A stretch of DNA of 64,000 nt from Trichoplusia ni (taxonomy: Eukaryota > Arthropoda > Insecta > Lepidoptera > Noctuidae), in assembly GCF_003590095.1 (NCBI RefSeq), contig NC_039488.1:5766001-5830000 (forward strand), given 5' to 3'. The stretch's first letter is position 1. Every line of letters begins with the position of its first letter. The position numbers were made by a program, and so were the translations under genes. Shown one piece after another: positions 53,012 to 63,691 of the stretch. The notes beneath the pieces were generated by a model. It ran no database searches, was not told the origin of the DNA, and worked only from the letters and a program-made list of their open reading frames with translations.

Positions 53012-53409
53012 ACAATTGGTATCGAGATCTTTCGGATTTCGCAAAAAACACTGGAAATAAAACAAAAAATACCAATATAAAGAAACTTCCACATTCTTAG
53101 TCAGTAAAAAACGAAAACCTTACTACGGAATGTAAAAAAAATCAACTATAATTACTAATATTAAAAAGTCTTTTAAATAAATCAAATTCCAACTGCATCT
53201 ACTGTATTTAATTTGAATCAAAATAGAGTTAGCATCGCAATGACAAATTGTGGCATTTCGCGTCCTCCCCAAGGTCAAATAACCTATAAATCAATTAATT
53301 ATTAACTTGTAAAGCAATGTAAAGTATGCGAGAATTATCGTTCTGATACAATACATTGCTGGCTTTGATACATCACTTTTGATTCCAAAGCTGCAGAAGT
53401 CAACATCAT

Positions 53410-53750
53410 ATCCTTCCAACTGTGTTGGGGTCGGCTTCCAGTCTAACCGGATTCAGCTAAGTACCAGTGTTTTACAAGGAGCGACTGCCTATCTGACCTC
53501 CTCAACCCAGTTACCTGGGCAACACGATACCGTTTAGTTAGGCTGGTTGTTAGACTTTCTAGCTTCTGACTACCTGTAACGGCTGTCAAAGATGTATGAA
53601 TAACAGCCGGGACGCACAATTTAACGTGCCTTCCGAATCACGGAGGTTCTTGTTATGACAAAGATGGTCACCCATCTACGTACCAACCGCGTCAAAGTAG
53701 CTTGAGCTGTGATCGATCGACTTATGCAGTTATAGCTTAGCCACGAGCTA
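53410..53750 (-). mobile_element. SINE-5S, near full length
   Basis: From 'ccaactgtgttggggtcggc' to the head 'gtggctaagctataactgca' in reverse; GAT tail lost. A 72-codon ORF is a shadow. Confidence 0.85.
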
Positions 53751-53891
53751 ATCATTGCTGCTCTACTCCGCAATGTATTGCAAACACCGCAAAATTTACC
53801 GCCACAACTAAATTTTCGGTAAGTCGGTAAAACAGCCATATATTTAAAGTTATGACTTCGCTAACATATAACATGATAAGGATGTTTTGCA

Positions 53892-53949
53892 GGTCCGTAT
53901 CCGAAACTATCGGGTATCCGAAATAGATGTAAAGTTTCGGATATGGACC
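53892..53949. repeat. 58-bp hairpin of 'atccgaaa' motifs
   Basis: Arms 'ggtccgtatccgaaact' and 'agtttcggatatggacc' pair with one mismatch around a 24-base loop that itself has 'tatccgaaat'. 'atccgaa' repeats also occur at 54190-54220. Confidence 0.55.
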
Positions 53950-54044
53950 GAGTTTGAATGAGTGTAAATGTTGTTACTGATTTTTTTATGAAAATATATT
54001 TTACAATATCAATAATTGAATCCTTGGTTTATAGACTAAGTTAC

Positions 54045-54090
54045 GCGTCCTCGCTAACGCTGACGAATCACTCAAATGTAGATATTAAAC
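54045..54090 (+). repeat. Rep-3 scrap
   Basis: 'cctcgctaacgctgacgaat' then 'cactcaaatgtag'. Confidence 0.45.
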
Positions 54091-54524
54091 TGGCAAGTTT
54101 GCAAGAACTGACAAAGATGCGAAAAATCTAAAAATATTAATCCGATTTTAAAATCGAGCAGCAGCTATTGAGCTATTCTATTGAGTTATCCGAATATCCG
54201 AAAATATCCGAAAAATTATAACCTCTATTTTGAGTATTTTATAGCACAACTGTGGATTGCTAATGACCATAAAATATTATGTAGTGTTAATTGTCATTTA
54301 ATTTGGTAGTTGTGCTTCCGCGGTTTATTTTGAAGACTCGTTTTCATCAATATCGTATCGTTAAATATCAATAATATTGTACTCTTCTGCAATGACGCAA
54401 GTACAAGTCTGACTTGCGATACTAAAGGTCCCGTAGCAATAGGTTTAAAAATATCAATTTACATTGAAAAATCAACTGTCTACCTGTAGTGGTTTACAGC
54501 AGAGAGTTACAGATATCCGTTTCT

Positions 54525-54735
54525 AACCGACTTCAAAAAACAATGTGGTTCTCAGTTTAACCTGTTCGTACCGCGTAGGTATGTATGTTTGTCCGCGATT
54601 ACCTCTCGATTAGCTGAAGCAATTTGGATGCAGTTTTCAGAAAAGTATTTGTTACATTTGGAAGATTTTATTGCTATAACCGACTTCAAAGAAGGAGGTT
54701 CTGAGTTTGACCTGTAAATCTGTATGTATTTAGGT
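54525..54735 (+). repeat. dispersed repeat, two partial tandem copies
   Basis: 'taaccgacttcaaaaaacaa' at 54525 and 'taaccgacttcaaagaagga' at 54676, each followed by 'gttctgagtttgacc'-like sequence. Known to me as a common moth repeat; class undetermined. A run of nine or more G lies at 54866. Confidence 0.45.
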
Positions 54736-55134
54736 TTTTACGAGTACTAGTCATTATTAGACAAAGAATTATCAATATGTCTTGTCATTACTCTTTGGAT
54801 ATGGAACCCTTCTAAATGGCTTGAATTGAATGCAGTTCGCAGGGTTGATAATGGAGAAGCTGGAGGGGGGGGGGGTACCTTGGTCTTGGAGAGGTATTGG
54901 GTTATGATTAACTCACATTTATAAGGATAGGCCGACTAGTTTCGGACCCAATCAGAGCTAAGCAAATAAAAAAGGTAAATAAATAATTATAATTTTTAAG
55001 ACAGTTTTTATTATTAAAACGTTGTAGATGACAACCGAGGCACGCAATCCATTTTATTTTCCAAATTCATGTGCATATAAAACTTAGTATCAATTACTTT
55101 AAACTTAATAAAACAGGAAATCAGCTCAAATTTC

Positions 55135-55336
55135 CAGTTTCAATGTGTCGCTAGCTCTGAGGTACCGGGTTCGAGCCCCGGTCAGGTCAATGTAAAAATT
55201 CACATTTTCTACATTGTCCCGGGTCTGGGTGTCTGTGGTACCTTCGTTGTATCTGAATTCCGAAACACAAGTGCTTTAGCAACTTACTTTGGGTTCAGAA
55301 CAATGTATGTGATGTTGTCCGCATTTATTAATTTAA
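55135..55336 (+). mobile_element. SINE-B, head truncated
   Basis: Starts within the head at 'gtttcaatgtgtcgctagct'; B-box 'gggttcgagccccgg' and body complete. 55337-55700 has a MITE-2 scrap at 55648-55690. Confidence 0.8.
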
Positions 55337-55701
55337 AACAGAATACCCAAGGGTCTTTGCAAACTCTATTCTTAAGGGAACAATATTCTGATCATTATTA
55401 CACAAAAACAAAATTTGAAGGATTAAACAATTCACTTTTATAACAATAGGCTTATACCAAAATGTGTAAACCTTCTTGAATAATAATCAGGTTTAAGTTG
55501 AATTTTTAAATATTTTGGAAAACCCCCAAAAGATATGATTCATTTGAAACAATTCCGTTTTCCTTATACGGTGACACGTTGTAGGCATGTTACGAATACG
55601 GACTTTTTGTTAAATGTGTGTTTAGCTCTAAGGAACAGATTCCACTGTTTATAGTTGCCGATTAATGAAAATGACACTATTCGCAAGGTTGATGATAAAA
55701 C

Positions 55702-55918
55702 ATGTGGTCAGTTTACCGGGCAACCCGGGTAAGAATTTGTGGATATTTCGAATACTTTCGAATAGTCCAGTCGGTCCTAATTTTTAAGAAATTTAGCAGA
55801 TGGGTCGATGACATAATAAAGGTCTCGGGTCGAGTCTGGATGAGGCTGGCACAGGACCGCAGAAAGGGAGGCCTATGCCCAGCAGTGGGAAGATAAAGGC
55901 TGTGGATGATGATGATGC
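55702..55918 (+). pseudogene. RTE-type LINE ORF2 C-terminus and tail
   Basis: The open frame at 55702-55896 contains RWVDDIIKVSGRVWMRLAQDR, the standard C-terminal motif of lepidopteran endonuclease-reverse transcriptase LINEs. After a small deletion the reading changes frame and continues as EAYAQQWEDKGCG with its stop inside the GAT tail ('ggatgatgatgatg'). The deletion removes about the xWRxLG segment. The upstream 30 residues are not recognisably LINE. The probable clade is RTE, from memory. Confidence 0.65.
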
Positions 55919-55982
55919 AGAAAATAATTTGCAAAATGGACGTTGCTTACCTTGTTATATTTTCCCTTATAATTCAAATCCC

Positions 55983-56145
55983 GCACTAAAGAATACAATC
56001 CTTACACGATTGCAATCACGAGGGATTTCACAAACATTCAAGTCACATGCACAAAGACACCCAGATTCAGGTCAAGCATTCGTGGATCACACAAACGTTT
56101 GTCCTACGTGTGATTGATTTCATATGTCACTCGGCTGTCCGTGCA
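55983..56145 (-). mobile_element. SINE-A, near full length
   Basis: Reverse head 'tgcacggacagccgagtgac'; the B-box is worn ('atcaatcacacgtagg'). 56146-56554 is unassigned. Confidence 0.75.
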
Positions 56146-56554
56146 GTAAGGGATATGACATACAATAATTATTCAGAATAGACATTTGCAAACACAACTG
56201 TATTTCAAATCCACCTGCAACATGATTTGTTAGATAATGAAACAGATTCTGATATCATAATCTTTCTTAATAGTTTAAAAAATGTCCGATTTAACACAAT
56301 TCGCGATAATATATATTATGTTACTAAACTAGGGCGATGAAAGGTCAAAAATAGATTTATATATTAAAGAAATAGTTTGATGGAAACATAAATTCAATTA
56401 AGTAATCCCCGGTGACGGGAATAAAATGAAAAGTTTTTGAAATAATCTACTTAAATGCAGCTAGTCTAAGCTCAGATGACAACTGTAGATAGTAGGTAGG
56501 CAAAGTACCAATGTTCTTGGTTTCTTGGTCTTTCTTCATTATTCACCACTTACA

Positions 56555-56800
56555 AATGGTGAAGGAAAAAATCGTGAGGAAACTCCATAGAAATCTAAAT
56601 AACAAGGTAATAGAAATGGCATACACCGCGGCGATCTATCGAAACGCATGTCGCCGGTGGGCGGGGCTTCAACACATTCACAGCAAATAACTACGCAATC
56701 ACGCAACAGTAACATCGAGAAGACCAAGCAAACAACACTAGGCTGTACATCTATTGCAATAAGGTTGACTTTGACGTTGTATGGATTCACTAACTCACAC
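56555..56800. other. LINE-L scrap and GC-rich unassigned block
   Basis: 'gtgaaggaaaaaatcgtgag' is a LINE-L motif. 56625-56665 ('accgcggcgatctatcgaaa', 'gtcgccggtgggcggggctt') is GC-rich without a repeat match here. The 83-codon minus ORF partly translates the LINE motif. 56801-57023 holds nothing recognised. Confidence 0.3.
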
Positions 56801-57023
56801 AGTCATTACATTTTTTTGCATTAGTCGTAGTGATTACGTAAACTACACTAGGGATTGACTACGGGTCCGAAATATAATGAAAGACGAAATTATGAGTGAC
56901 AATGTTTTTTGTTGTATTCTTCTATGGATTACATTATAATATGTACTTACAAAAAAAAAATCGCGGATTGACGGTTGACAAAAAAAAAATATTATTAGGA
57001 AATACTTGGTAGGTAGATTTGGT

Positions 57024-57249
57024 ATATACGGTGATTTTTTAGTCGTCTTACAAAAGCAGCCCAGTTCATGTATCCAATGACTAGTAAACGTTCATAATAA
57101 AAAAATGGGTTTTTATGAGATTTGGATAAATTTAAATTGCAATTTTTATTCAATGCTATGCTATAACGCAAGGCGTACTTTTCGAAACATTCAGTTGCGA
57201 GCGCGGTCCGAGCCGTAACAATGGAGAGGGGCGCGGGCGGCAAGTTATC
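57024..57249 (+). mobile_element. MITE-1, left half
   Basis: 'tatacggtgattttttagtc' arm and interior up to 'gaggggcgcgggcggc'; right half deleted. An 86-codon ORF is a shadow. Confidence 0.8.
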
Positions 57250-57699
57250 ATGCATGCAACTAATTTCATAGTGTATATTCGGCCTAAGTTGTAGGGTACC
57301 AATTTCGTTTACCCGTGGTAGACATCCACTTGTCTTTTGTATTTATTTCAATCCTGTGGGAATCTGAAATAAAAATATATTCAATAATATGTTCACAAAA
57401 ACAAACGACTATTAAAATTGTTACTTTTCGTATACAATGTTCATTTTGGATAATTTGTCCGCACTTAACCACATCACTATTTCCGACAGTTTTGTGCGGC
57501 CGTACCACTATAAATACGATCGTATTGAAAATATTATTTTTCGTTATACATTTCTCTTTTTACAACGGTGCATTTCCGTTAGTCTCTTACTGCAGAGGCA
57601 ATGGTTAGTAAAGAATGCAATTGTTGCAGGATGGTGCGATATTCATATGGTTTATAATGAAGGTTATGTTTTGAAATTTAATTTTGCAATAACATCAAT

Positions 57700-57950
57700 A
57701 TTACTGCAATAATTTACTCACCGATAAAATGTTATCTATTTATTTATGTTATTACACGATGCAGATGAATTTCCAGCCTGAGAAACGCCGCAAAACACCA
57801 TTTTTAGTGGTTCTTGCTGTGACAACGTTCCGCGAGCGACTGAGCGTAAGTTCGCGCGCTGGTGTCGTCCAAGACACCAGTGTGGCGACAAGGTCACGCG
57901 GCGTTGGCACTTCTATTACCTTGTTATTTAGATTTCTGTGGGAAACTCGG
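57700..57950 (+). other. GC-richer block with ORF and hairpin, unknown
   Basis: The open frame 57729-57971 (80 codons) includes FQPEKRRKTPFLVVLAVTTF, but its last 13 codons translate a LINE-L motif, so it is chimeric. 'ctggtgtcgtccaagacacc' plus AG forms a perfect 8-bp stem at 57860-57881. A donor-like GTAAGT is at 57846-57851. I do not recognise the protein. 57250-57699 has two overlapping 91-97-codon frames without protein signatures. Confidence 0.2.
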
Positions 57951-57982
57951 ATCCCAAATATTGGAATTTGAACTCGCCTGTA
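57945..57982 (+). mobile_element. LINE-L scrap
   Basis: 'actcggatcccaaatattgg' and 'aatttgaactcgcctg'. Confidence 0.45.
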
Positions 57983-57984
57983 AC

Positions 57985-58205
57985 TTATAAGTAGTTAAAA
58001 GCTAGAAAGTCTGACAACCAGTCTAACTAAGAGGTATCGTGTTGCCCAGGTAACTGGGTTGAGGAGGTCAGATAGGCAGTTGCTCCTTGTAAAACACTGG
58101 TACTTAGCTGCATACGGTTAGATTGGAAGCCGACCACAACATAGTTTGGAAAAGGCTAGTATGATGATCTCGAAACATTCAAGTCACATGCACAAAGACA
58201 CCCAG
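57985..58205 (+). mobile_element. SINE-5S 3' part followed by a reverse SINE-A scrap
   Basis: SINE-5S from 'aagtagttaaaagctagaaa' to 'aaaaggctagtatgatgat' (58168); then 'cattcaagtcacatgcacaa' of SINE-A in reverse to 58205. 58206-58560 is unassigned. Confidence 0.7.
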
Positions 58206-58560
58206 ACATTATAACTATTCAAATAGTTTTATTTTAAATTTGAACGAAAAGTCACGGGTAAACCCGAAGAATTCTCTACTAGTTTTTTTTGTATCAGTAA
58301 AACCCAAATTAGTTTAGAATAACATAACCATGAATCATAGCATTCTTTTCGCTTCTAAGCTATTGTTATAAAGATTATTTAAATGTCTCAGATAATATAT
58401 TGGTGTCAGTGACCATAGAAACACAGATGAACATCCGGGTTTATTCAAAATGGCGAATTTAAAAGCCCTTTTATGAAAGCTTTATAATAGTTTAATCTGA
58501 TTGTTTGGTTTCCGAGGGTCTTTTTTTCATTTTCAAATAGTATAAATAAAGCAATATATA

Positions 58561-58834
58561 TCTAATATATAAAATTCCCGTGTCACGATGTTAGTTACCG
58601 TACTCCTCCGAAACAGTTCGACCGATTCTTATGAAATTTTGTATACATATTGGGTAGGTCAGAGAATAGAACAACATCTATTTTTCATACCCCTCAGTGT
58701 ACAAGGGTTGCCCACACTAAAATTTTTTTTTTTTTTTTGGACTAAATTTTTCGTTTTTTTTTTTTTAATGTGGCATTAAAAATACATACAACTAGAAAAA
58801 AAATCGGCGAAACAACGTTTGCTGGGTCGGCTAG
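58561..58834 (+). mobile_element. Hel-3 Helitron, complete
   Basis: Begins TCTAATATATAAAATTCCCG after A and ends 'cgtttgctgggtcggCTAG' before T. Contains two long T runs that slip between copies. Its 3' end lacks the Hel-1/Hel-2 'gcgggcaacag' motif. Confidence 0.85.
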
Positions 58835-58892
58835 TTTCTTTATAAAAGAACTGCAAAGCATTTGGTCCACTCTACCCATGATCAGAACTCAG

Positions 58893-59011
58893 AAGGCAGG
58901 TATTTTGCTCGTAGAATGAGCATTGACATACAACGTGGCAATGCAGCCTGCCTTCTGGGCATGTTTCCAGACTTTAGCAGGGATGAAGATGTATTTTTTG
59001 ACGCTTTGTAA
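58893..59011 (+). pseudogene. retrotransposon C-terminal fragment, relative of the 47-kb one
   Basis: Frame reads GRYFARRMSIDIQRGNAACL, then LGMFPDFSRDEDVFFDAL and a stop at 59009-59011. SI.IQRGNAA.LLG and FFDAL match the end of the 47.7-kb fragment. No upstream part remains; a Hel-3 lies 60 bases before it. Confidence 0.6.
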
Positions 59012-59083
59012 ATTATGCATATTTTTCATTTTGTATTGATATAGTTTTAAAAATGTAATTATTAAGTTTATTTTTGTTGTTAA

Positions 59084-59339
59084 TCTATACTAATATATAA
59101 AGCTGAAGAGTTTGTTTGTTTGTTTGAACGCGCTAATCTCAGGAACTACTGGTCCAAATTGAAAAATTATTTTTGTGTTGAATAGACTATTAATCGAGGA
59201 AGGCTTTAGGCTATAAACCATCACGCTCCGACTAATAGGAGCGAAGATACAATGGAAAATGTGAAAAAAACAGGACGGGTATAAATCATAACTTATATCT
59301 TCTTCTACCCACGGGAACGAAGTCGCGGGCAACAGCTAG
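59084..59339 (+). mobile_element. Hel-2 Helitron, complete
   Basis: TCTATACTAATATATAAAGC after A, CTAG before T, no internal damage seen apart from a TTC duplication near the 3' hairpin. An 80-codon minus ORF is a shadow. Confidence 0.9.
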
Positions 59340-59399
59340 TTGAATATAAATAGCCCATTGTAGAATGAAAAAAAATGTAGAAAACTAGGCTTTAGTAAG

Positions 59400-59565
59400 G
59401 GTTTTTATTATCGCATCGCGTTTCCGTGGTTTCAGATACAAGGGAAGGGTGAAATACTCCGGTGGTTTTATCCGGTAAGAAACCGGCACACCTTTCCTTC
59501 CCATGGCGGAGAAAGTCCATGAGGATTACCCGGGGTAAAGAAACAATGCTTTTTATAAGAAAGGG
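59400..59565. repeat. possible dispersed repeat
   Basis: 'ccggtggttttatccggtaa' forms a local hairpin; 'gtccatgaggattacccggg' resembles 38.5 kb. 59566-60349 otherwise holds nothing recognised. Confidence 0.3.
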
Positions 59566-60349
59566 GCTTCTCAACAACAAATGTTAGTGCCTCAGTGATA
59601 GTTTTCCATTTTAGCCCTCAGGTAGGGACGATACAAAAATCTCGTTTTCTGTATAGGCAAATAAACAACTATGGCTAATACATTTACAACCTAGATACCT
59701 ACACTTAAAACAAGTACTTTATTGACACATGCATGCCAATTTCTTATAGACAATCTGACTCACAATAAAATCTGTACATTTCGTGTAGGTAATCTTTTCC
59801 TAAATGTATTCTTTATTAAATTTAAACTGCAAAACATTCTAGATTCTTAAGACGTTTTAGTTGTTTCGGAAAACACGTCTCATAAACATAAAGAACTTCC
59901 GAAACGTATAATATAACAATGGGTAATAAAATATTCAAAGTTAATTCCTACGCTACGTCTTAAAATAATATGAGTGAGTATGTGAGATGGCACTATACGC
60001 AGTCTGTAACGCTCTCTCGCTTCCACAATTTTAGGAGGAGGTTGTATACCAATCGGTCATACTTCGGTAATTTCCAACAGTTCAGGTATTAAATACTTTT
60101 TTTAATGATGACGTAATTAAGCCTTTGTTTTTCCAAAAGATTTAATTGACGTATGTTTATGTTAATTGGTTTTCTGGGATGAGTTTTTTTAATCTAGATT
60201 GGAATTTTTTGGTGAAAACCTAATTGTTTTGAAACGTCAGAATGTTTTTAATGGTTTATCCCGCGTTTTGCTCGCTCGTTCTGGTTATAGTTTGATGTAA
60301 CACAGTCTATTTCGATAATTGGATAGTCCAAAATCAAAATATTCATCAG

Positions 60350-60704
60350 CCGATAGTTATAGAGATTAGCGCGTTCAACCAAATAAACATTGAAGCTCTA
60401 CTTATAATATATACTAGCTGTTACCCGCGACGTCGTCCGCGTGGTTAGAAGTTATAAGTTAGGAATTTTTGAACAGAAGCCCTCGAAGTTGTATATTTTT
60501 CCCCGTTTTTGCCACATTATCCATTGTATCTTCGCTCCTATTAGTCGCGTGATGTTTTATAGCCTAAAGCCTTCCTCGATAAATGGTCTATTCAACACAA
60601 AAATAATTTTACAATTTGGACCTGTAGTTCCTGAGATTAGCGCGTTCAAACAAACAAACAAACAACCAAACAAACAAACTCTTCAGCTTATATATATGTA
60701 TAGA
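60350..60704 (-). mobile_element. Hel-2 copy abutting an older Hel-2 5' scrap
   Basis: The older scrap is 60350-60410 ('gagattagcgcgttcaacca'). The newer element runs from CTAG 60414-60417 to 'tatatatgtataga' at 60704 and has the extra 'ggaatttttgaacagaagcc' block. Confidence 0.8.
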
Positions 60705-60904
60705 TAACTACTATTCATCCTCATGAAAGAAATTGTTGATCTCCCTATCTAATTAATTGGGATTATGTTTGTAAAAGCTATGACACTAATGGTTCCTTAC
60801 AAATGCACTAAGGGAAAGAAAATTTACAACAAGAATTAGTCTTCCATCAAATTAGTGACCGCACCAAACATTACTCAATCTCGATTATTTTTTAGCGGCA
60901 GCAT

Positions 60905-61372
60905 ATACACGGTGATTTTTTAGTCATTAAATGATTTAACGGCTTAGTCACGCGTATGTATCGGGGTAGCCGTAGTAAGGACTCCGGTTGGGTCTGAAAC
61001 TAGTCAGGCTACCCCGATAAATACGCGTGAGTAAACCGTTAAATCATTTAATAATGAATCAGTCTCACGACAGTTATTATAAAGATTTTTTAGTCGTCTT
61101 ACAAAAGGAGCCCAGTTCATGTATCCGACGTAAAATACCCCTAGGCGCGATTATTATGTTTTTATCATCAACTACTTACAAGGCTCGGACCGCACTCGCA
61201 ACAGAGCTGTGTTTCTAAAACTACGAATTGCATCATAATATTGAATAAAAATTGCATTTTAAATTTATTTAAATCTCATAAATACCTATTTTTTTTATCA
61301 TTAACGTGTTCTAGTCATTGGATACATGAACTGGGCTGCTTTTGTAAGACGACTAAAAAATCACGGTGTATA
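60905..61372 (-). mobile_element. MITE-1 carrying a nested FB element
   Basis: Outer arms 'atacacggtgattttttagt' (left) and 'gactaaaaaatcacggtgta' (right). After the first 21 bases the left arm is broken by an insert at 60926-61083 and then resumes at 'gtcttacaaaaggagcccag'. Confidence 0.85.
60926..61083. mobile_element. FB element, 46-bp-arm palindrome
   Basis: Arms 60926-60971 ('attaaatgatttaacggctt' on) and 61007-61052 ('ctaccccgataaatacgcgt' to 'aaatcatttaat') pair closely around a 35-base loop with 'aaggactccggttgggtctg'. Flanked by a 12-base repeat 'gattttttagtc' at 60914-60925 and 61084-61095. Confidence 0.75.
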
Positions 61373-61520
61373 GGGACACTTTTGGAAATTTCAACTGAAA
61401 CTGTTACTAAACTATCAGTTCATGAGATACAATCTAGTGACAGACAAACAGACAGCGGAACCTTAACTATAGGTTATTTTTTTAACCCTTCTTTACGGAA
61501 TTCTGAATAACTGTTTGCAA
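61373..61520 (+). repeat. Rep-2 fragment
   Basis: 'cagttcatgagatacaatct', 'gacagacaaacagacagcgg' and 'acccttctttacggaattct'. Confidence 0.5.
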
Positions 61521-61673
61521 ACAAACATGGGTTTTGTCATAACTCGCTGTTAATTACCAATTAATTATAAATGCAGTAATCATTGTTGATTGTAATATGA
61601 ATTGTCAATAAAAAAATACACGTGGGTTATTAAGAACTATTGTTACTTTATAGTTATACCGTCATCTAGCTAA

Positions 61674-61842
61674 TCCTACTAACATTATAAACGCGAAAGT
61701 TTGTATGTATGGATGTTTGTTCCTCTTTCACGCAAAAACCACTGAACGGATTTAGACGAAACTTGGTACATAGATAGTTTATAACCAGGATTAATACATA
61801 GGACATTTATCCCGATTTTATGTTCCCGTGGAATATCATTCA
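61674..61842 (+). mobile_element. Hel-1b, 3' truncated
   Basis: TCCTACTAACATTATAAACG after A, then the Hel-1b body to 'ttatgttcccgtggaatat'. 3' hairpin lost. Confidence 0.75.
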
Positions 61843-61855
61843 TATATGTTTAAAC

Positions 61856-62375
61856 TAGGTAAGCTATAACTGCATAAGTTGATCGACCACAGGTTAAGCT
61901 AAGCTTAGCACATCTATGTAATAACAGTTTTTTTCTTCTCGTTTCGGCAGGCACGTTAAATTGTGGATCTCGGCTGTTATTCCTACATCTTTGACAGTCG
62001 TTACAAGTAGTCAGAAGCTTGAAAGTCTGACAGCCAGTCTAACCAAGGCGTATCGTGTTGCCCAGGTAACTGGGTTGAGGAGGTCAGATAGGCAGTCGCT
62101 CCTTGTAAAACACTGGTACTTAGCTGAAACCGGTTAGACTGGAAGCCGACCCCAACATAGTTAGTTTATTTTTACTCTCGCAATAAGGAATTTGATCCTT
62201 GTGTCGCGGGGGTTTTACAAACATACAAATCACAGGCACCGAAACCCAGACTCAGGACAAGTATTCATGGATCACATAAATGCTTGTCCGACGCGGGCAT
62301 CGAACCCTAAATGACCTCAACCACTCGGCTATCCGCACGGCCTTGTTCCTTTGGGAAAAGGCTAGGATGACGATG
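61856..62375 (+). mobile_element. SINE-5S split by a SINE-A
   Basis: First part 61856-62163 stops at 'ccgaccccaacatagtt'; the remainder 'gggaaaaggctaggatgacg' resumes near 62352. The 5S-like head is partly deleted after 'ccacaggttaagctaagc'. Confidence 0.85.
62164..62345 (-). mobile_element. SINE-A nested in SINE-5S
   Basis: In reverse runs from 'gtgcggatagccgagtggtt' to 'ccttattgcgagagtaaaa'. 'agtt' before and 'ttt' after the insertion hint at a short target duplication. Confidence 0.8.
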
Positions 62376-62582
62376 AATAACTAGGATAGTGTAACATTGA
62401 TTTCCGCGTACGTCTTGACATACCCTCGTTACATAATCAGTCCACGTCATCAGCTCCTGATTATCATTGGTATGCACAAAAAATGGATAATTTATCACCA
62501 TTGTCAATAACTGATAGTTCACTTTACGTGGGGGGATTAAAACAGCGGTTTTCTAGTCCATTTCAGTATTGAAATCTGACTT

Positions 62583-62665
62583 CTAAGATTAACAGTGATA
62601 GCCTAGTGGTATGACCGTTGGCTGCTGAGTCATAGGTCGTAGATTCAAATCTATCACTTGCGTAT
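62583..62665 (+). mobile_element. SINE-D, best-preserved head
   Basis: A-box 'tagcctagtggtatgac', then 'ggctgctgagtcataggtcg' and B-box-like 'agattcaaatc'. It does not form a standard acceptor stem, so not a tRNA gene. 62666-62919 holds nothing recognised. Confidence 0.45.
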
Positions 62666-62919
62666 TACTAATTAGGTATTATCTCGAACTAAAAAACTAA
62701 ATTTCTTTTCAGGGAATTGTTTCCAAGCTGTGTAATGCCAAAGGGTGGTTATAGTATCTCTGACAGTAAGTTGCACTTGAAATATAGGAAGAAAAAACAA
62801 TTGACAAAAAACATATGATATTTTTTGTAACAACAAAACATACTTAACCGTTTTCAATTCAAAACTTGATATTTTTTTGAAAAATATACCTATATATATG
62901 TATATGTATACGAGGATTG

Positions 62920-63273
62920 TGGCTAAGCTATAACCGCATAAGTGAATCGATCACAGGTTAAGCTATGCTTGACACGGTTGGTCCGTAGATGGGTGACCAT
63001 CTTTGTCATAACGAGTTCCTCCGTGTTTCGGAAGGCACGTTAAATTGTGGGTCCCGGCTGTTATTCCTACATCTTTAACAGTCGTTACAAGGTAGTCAGA
63101 ATCTTGAAAAGTCTGACAACCAGTCTAACCAAGGAGTATCGTGTTGCCCAGGTAACTGGGTTGAGGAGGTCAGATAGGCAGTCGCTCCTTGTAAAACACT
63201 GGTACTTAGCTGAAACCGGTTAGACTGGTAGCCGACCCCAACATAGTTGGGAAAAGGCTAGGCGAATGATGAT
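62920..63273 (+). mobile_element. SINE-5S, full length, reference copy
   Basis: 'ggctaagctataaccgcata' head, 5S blocks 'cgatcacaggttaagctatg' and 'ggttggtccgtagatgggtg', complete body, tail 'gttgggaaaaggctaggcga' plus GAT. 63274-63690 is unassigned. Confidence 0.9.
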
Positions 63274-63691
63274 ACGAATGAAATTGATGATATGAATTGA
63301 TAATCTCCTCCATTATAGAGTCAGCTGACCCATATTTTTGATGAGCGGTTTTTTTTTTTAATATGAATGCTGCCGGTGTTCCGCGAATCTGAATAGTACT
63401 CAACCTCCTAACTTTGCTTACTTAAAGTCTATACTTTTTGATCACAGAATCTCTTGACAGATCGCTGCTCTCACAGCCCGACTATCTTAAGTAAACTTGA
63501 TTAGTTAATCACAATAATTAAACCAATTATTCAGTAATTACTATTACAATTGTTTGCGTTCGTTACGAAATACATCATGTTTGTGCCCCTGCCATTGTTG
63601 TGTCTGGCATTATGAGAATATTATAATTGACATATTGAGTCTTGGATTACGGAGTCATCTTTACAAGAACAAAGACATATACTGATCGACT

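Noticed and set aside
54862..54880. poly-G run as a G-quadruplex or telomeric signal
   Set aside because: A single homopolymer run, not spaced G tracts; could also be a sequencing or assembly error.
57315..57712. Two overlapping 91-97-codon ORFs as a gene
   Set aside because: AT-rich, overlapping in different frames, no motif, no splice or promoter context.
62940..63010. 5S rRNA gene
   Set aside because: Only part of the 5S sequence is matched and it is fused to a repeated SINE body and tail.
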